A stretch of 64,000 nt of DNA, from NCBI RefSeq assembly GCF_921293095.1, contig NC_060252.1, forward strand, positions 77,892,866 to 77,956,865, given 5' to 3'. The DNA is from Ischnura elegans. Its lineage: Eukaryota > Arthropoda > Insecta > Odonata > Coenagrionidae. Positions within the stretch are counted from its first letter, which is position 1; each line of letters begins with the position of its first letter. The position numbers were made by a program, and so were the translations under genes. The notes beneath the pieces were generated by a model. That model saw only the letters and a program-made list of their open reading frames with translations, was not told the DNA's origin and made no database searches. Below are positions 60,345 to 64,000 of this stretch, piece after piece.

Positions 60345-61540
60345 TTCGATATTATGTGAGAGGTACTGCAATGACATCTATTTAACAAGTTTTATTTTTT
60401 ATTGATCAATATAACATCTGGTATATTAATGTCAACTTTTTTATCTGTTTGGATCGACCCTTCATAATAGAGTTCATACGACTGTTCTCAAACATCAGTT
60501 TCGGAGTGGTATTCATAATATGTCTTGTTATCGTATAATTTCTACTCCAAGGTCAGTTTTTGGTGAATAATTCTTTTAACTTGATTAGGGAAATTTAGAA
60601 ATTTTGTATTGGCTTGCATCTTACAACCTGGTATGATGTGCTGATTTGTTTCTGGTGCCCAGTAAAACATCTTCCACATTGATCATCTGTTGTACTTTTA
60701 TATTGTATGCATTTCGCATTTTTTAAGGGCGGAAAACCTGGTCTTTTATTATTATCATGAACCTTTTAGTTTCTCCGTAAAGTTCGACCAATGACAGCCA
60801 TTTGTTTGATGAAACTCTATCAGCATATGACTGATTGAAGCCATTGAAATGTCATCCATGTTATTCCTTCTGGGTCCATATTACCACCTTTCTATTTAAT
60901 TGAACGCTAATTGTGTTGGTTGTTCTATATGTCATGCCATTTTTTTTTTTAAGTTTAACGGTGTTAAGTTCTTGTTAGGTTGTGCCATTGACTTATGCAG
61001 TATCGAAGTGTTTGATTTATCATAAAAGAATTTTTTCAATCCATGTATTACTGTTTGATTTTGGAGGAGTTTCTGCATATCCATTAGCCCTCCCATACCG
61101 GGGAAGTGTTAGTCTCTCTATTGCAGCCTTTGGATAATGTTAATTAAATTTGAGAGTGATGAACGCATTGATCATTGTATGCCCAGTATTTCGGTTTTGG
61201 ACCAGTTAATCACTCTAAATGTGCACGTCAACACAGGCACCGCAAAATTGATTATGGCTTTGATTGTGTTTCATGAATTTAATTCAGTTTTAAAAATGGA
61301 TCTTAGTCTTTCGATGAATTCAGTATTAATTCTATCTTGATTTGCTCGTACTTTTTTGACTTAGCTTGCAGGAATCCAACGTATATGTAGTTGTTCTTTG
61401 CTCCCGTAGAAATAATTGACTCCTTGTTCTTTACTTTATAGTTTTCAGGCAGGATTTTTCCCAATTATATGTGAAGCAATATGTATTTATAAAGCCCAAA
61501 TAATTCTCCGCGTTTTAATATCATTCAAGAACCTCTTTGT
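60345..61540 (-). pseudogene. Decayed RLE-type non-LTR retrotransposon, minus strand
   Basis: Reading the minus strand from about 61540 down, with stops and frame changes, gives ordered blocks of one polyprotein: KNNYIYVGFLQAKSKKYEQI, EFIERLRSIFKTELNS, then FAVPVLTCTFRVINWSKTEI (61190-61250), HYPKAAIERLTLPRYGR (about 61098-61148), GLMDMQKLLQNQTVIHGLKK, a zinc-knuckle remnant QCGRC...YQVVRC (60640-60690; the expected His is Tyr), NQVKRIIHQKLTLE, YYEYHSE, and an IQTDKKV...IPDVILIN segment with a downstream D after a frame shift, the PD-x-D core of the restriction-like endonuclease. This is the post-catalytic reverse transcriptase, CCHC and RLE order of R2/R4/Dong-type elements. Several stops show it is dead. 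The same family as 5478-6010 is likely. Confidence 0.82.
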
Positions 61541-62718
61541 GACATCCATAAGTTACTTAATATATTTCATTTGAAGTATAAATATTAATATCATTCCTGT
61601 ATAATAAGAGAGAAAAAACAAAACTGTTAGTTGACCTATTTTTATTTGAATCCATAGTTACCTCTATCGAGGGAATTTTATAATTGGTTTCATTCTAAGC
61701 GAAGTCAAAGCATACTCAAAGAGTCGCTAGGAATAGCCCCCATTTTAAGTCTAACCCTTGTATTTTGAAGTCTTTATGCAACATATATTGACCTGTGGGG
61801 TTGTTTTTCGCTTTTCAAAATTTTATAATCGTGTCGCAAATTTTGTAAGTAGTAAGAACTTTTAAAAGCCAATAATGTGGGACACTTTCAAGCGCTTTAC
61901 AGTAGTCTGTATAAGTAACATGAGGGTTTCTGTCATCTTGGCACGATTTTCTTAGTGTTATGGAATCGATTGCCAACTCAAAAAATTAAAATCGATTGTC
62001 AAAACTAATCAAGCCTTCCCTCATGAGGCAATTGACCTCAAATTCGAGTCGCCTCCATAAAATACAATGCTATACATGGACACTTGACTCTGGAACCAGC
62101 TCTTCTTGGTATTCACCAGAGAATCCATCTCAACCATTTGAATACTCGGTATTCCTTCGGGTGACCATACGTTCCTTTGAGTGCTCAAACTAAATTTTCG
62201 GGTACTCTGGTGGTAGTGGGTAGTTAAATTTTTCATTTCGCTTTGAACCCCGAGGGCTTTATGGGGGAGGCCCAAGTGATAAGAAAAAGTTTTTGCAATG
62301 ACATTGTCATCAGTCTCTTCCTCGCTCGCACACCTAGCCTACGATGGATCTTCACTCTCCAAACCCCGAACACCAGTAACTGAAATACCGAATATTTTCT
62401 TCGTGACATCGGGGTAACAAATCATATCTCTTTTTCGTGTGAGATATCGAAAAAGGGTGGCAGGACAGAGAATCAGAAGTTTGATGGGATAAAGTTTCAC
62501 CCGATGCGTCCAGAAGAGGGAAACTGTGGAAGAACATGGGGAACAAGAAACATTTACTGTTCATCTCTCCTAATCCCGATTCTAAAATTCCGTATTAGTT
62601 GGTATTTTTCGGTATTGTGTTCTGCTTTTACGTTTTTCGTCAGCCTCTATTTTTTTATATCTCCTCCCATTAGGTGCTATGTACTCGATGACAATATAAC
62701 TAAGAGAATAATTTTAAG
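61541..62718. other. Non-coding stretch
   Basis: No gene recognised. Part of the interval up to about 61700 may be eroded 5' sequence of the adjacent retrotransposon. 61990-62280 gives 65- and 84-codon frames on opposite strands that look like repeat-derived sequence but match nothing I can name. Confidence 0.4.
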
Positions 62719-62766
62719 TTGAAAGTTAAGGCAGTTGAATAATAACTCAACTGCCTTAACTTTCAA
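62719..62766. repeat. Perfect 20-bp inverted repeat with 8-base loop
   Basis: TTGAAAGTTAAGGCAGTTGA (62719-62738) and its exact reverse complement (62747-62766) are separated by ATAATAAC. A degenerate direct relative of the left arm (TTAGTTAAAGCAGTAGAATAA) lies near 62842, so the motif has been copied locally. Confidence 0.9.
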
Positions 62767-62936
62767 TGTTAATGGGCTCTTCCTACGGTCATTCGCCATT
62801 AACTTTATTTCTACGCAATGGGGAACCCGGAACATGCACAATTAGTTAAAGCAGTAGAATAAGAAGATCAAACGTAGTCCCCGAGAATTTCGCGGTTGAA
62901 TAATGTTTTTTGACTGAGATATGAGTCCGTCGGAGG

Positions 62937-62976
62937 GACGTCAGTGACGTCATCGGAGCGCCCGCGCGTGACGTCA
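62937..62976. promoter_or_regulatory. Cluster of CRE sites
   Basis: Two perfect palindromic CREs, TGACGTCA at 62945-62952 and 62969-62976, are 24 bases apart, with a third near-site GACGTCA at 62937-62943, inside a small GC-rich patch (CGGAGCGCCCGCGCG). Such spacing suits cooperative CREB/ATF-type binding. No target gene is visible in the window; a gene to the right is possible. Confidence 0.5.
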
Positions 62977-63560
62977 CTGCACGGTGTTCACTGATGACAG
63001 AGCAAGAAAATTGATGGAAAACTGGTCGATTATGGGCTCAATCGTAATTTTTGCCAAAATAATTGCTGTTTTAACGTCAGACTGCGGATTGTGAATATGT
63101 TGGGTAGCCAAGGCGTTGCTAAAACTAAGAGAGGAGATTGTTTGGAGAGATTTGGGAAGACTTACATGAAGTAGTTGATTGCATTGGCTATCAGACATAA
63201 ATTTGTTTCAAAGAAGGATTCTTGTGATCTAGGTTACACACTTGTATCATTTGTTTAATTCAATAAGTGTATTAGTATCCATTAAAGCATCATGGATATC
63301 AAAGAGAAAAACCTGTGTAAATCATATAAATCGTGCATGGTGCCTCGTCGCTCAAGTACCAAGTAGGTAATGTATGGGAAGTAAGAGATACAAGAATTGA
63401 AGAAGGGTATATGCTTTTGCGAAAAGGGAGAAAGGAATTCCATCCAATGAGTATGAGGTGGGTTTCTCGAGTCGAGGAGAGAATGAGAAAGTGTGGATGG
63501 AGTGAGAAGGATCGACATCGATTTCGAGTGAGGGTCTTCCGTCTTAAGTAACGCTACGGT
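62977..63560. other. Non-coding stretch
   Basis: No gene recognised; composition rises in G and A toward 63560. Confidence 0.45.
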
Positions 63561-64000
63561 TTGACGGATGCGAGGGGCGCGGCGGGGTGGACCTGGTGAC
63601 AGCAGAATGGGAAGTCGGAATTGATGACTGGGTGGAGGATATGTGGGGTGGTGGCGGTGAGCACATCTTTCGGAGGAGGTGCGAGGCAGTTCATAAGTCA
63701 GCCGAGGCCGCGCGTCCCTAAAGTCGACTTCTCCCCCGTAAAATATCTTCTTCCTGGGGTAAGGGATCGCTTCTGAGGAATCGGCCGAAGAACAACCCCC
63801 CACGCAAACCACCCCTCTCTCACACCTTTCTCCCCCTCTAAACCCTTTATCTCTCAACCTCAACCTCATAGAATTTCCCTCACTATTCACATACCGCCAT
63901 CTTTTCTTTCGCTCAGGCGCCACTTTCTCCATAGAGTACCTCATACGGTGTGGTTGAATGAGGAAAATTATTATTGTCGTTACTTATCTTTCTTTTAATG
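63561..64000 (-). promoter_or_regulatory. GC-rich right edge, possible housekeeping-type promoter
   Basis: A GC- and CpG-rich interval lies at the window edge. The minus strand has AAGATGGCGG at about 63894-63903, the YY1/Pho-type motif found near start sites of many housekeeping genes (established for animals in general). A 220-codon minus-strand frame (63282-63944) spans the region, but it is Pro/Ser/Arg-rich, without a domain, and conflicts with the motif being non-coding. The window end prevents a decision. Confidence 0.3.

Noticed and set aside
63282..63944. 220-codon minus-strand frame, the second longest in the window
   Set aside because: Composition (Pro/Ser/Arg/His), lack of domains, an opposing frame and a promoter-type motif inside it argue against coding. 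A search of the product and RNA-seq could overturn this.
1..64000. CRISPR arrays, prokaryotic operons or ribosome-binding sites
   Set aside because: No regularly spaced identical repeats with unique spacers and no tightly packed frames; all evidence points to eukaryotic arthropod DNA.

Overview
This is eukaryotic, AT-rich, gene-poor DNA from an arthropod, most likely an insect. The reasons are: (a) the one convincing gene encodes a secreted His/Gly/Lys-rich protein of the insect-type DUF4779 family (family name from memory); (b) it has an arthropod-style core promoter with a TATA box and a TCAGT initiator; (c) the rest is a mosaic of tRNA-derived SINEs, non-LTR retrotransposon fossils, small terminal-inverted-repeat elements (hAT-like, TA-flanked) and diverged tandem duplications, with short CpG-richer patches between. 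There are no bacterial operons, CRISPR arrays, rRNA genes or intact tRNA genes. The species cannot be named from the sequence alone.

Layout. 1-5 kb: desert with a SINE carrying a perfect 13-bp target-site duplication, ending in a CpG-rich patch with a TATA-like element (4.56-5.06 kb). 5.5-6.0 kb: 3' end of a broken non-LTR retrotransposon with a restriction-like endonuclease (RLE) domain. 6.9-8.7 kb: SINE fragment and a duplicated 110-bp repeat. 9.2-12.6 kb: two diverged tandem arrays (units of about 250/450 bp and about 310-335 bp), with a fold-back insertion and a GC-rich patch between them. 13.2-17.5 kb: hairpins, a TA-flanked MITE full of palindromic minirepeats, and a GATTCC-rich element with a nested hAT-like MITE. 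18.9-30 kb: mostly desert, with a CpG patch, a possible hAT-like MITE, a non-LTR tail fossil and a 304-bp tandem duplication. 30-54 kb: several repeat families present two or three times. One of these is a 660-bp TA-flanked element whose second copy sits inside another repeat, and the uninterrupted relative of that repeat lies 4 kb further on. 55.7-57.5 kb: the single clear gene, with GAGA-type repeat, TATA box, initiator, single-exon CDS and polyadenylation signal. 57.5-64 kb: desert, a second and longer RLE-retrotransposon fossil on the minus strand, a 20-bp perfect inverted repeat, a cluster of CRE sites and a GC-rich right edge that may be a promoter.

Functional reading. The only element likely to make a functional protein is the gene at 56502-57311. 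It should enter the secretory pathway, be cut after RQRR by a furin-type protease, and release a cysteine-free, strongly hydrophilic 228-residue protein that is about 30% histidine, which suggests metal or proton binding or a cuticle/matrix role. Everything else appears to be repeats, decayed mobile elements or possible cis-regulatory DNA. All assignments were made by eye; no alignment or database search was run.
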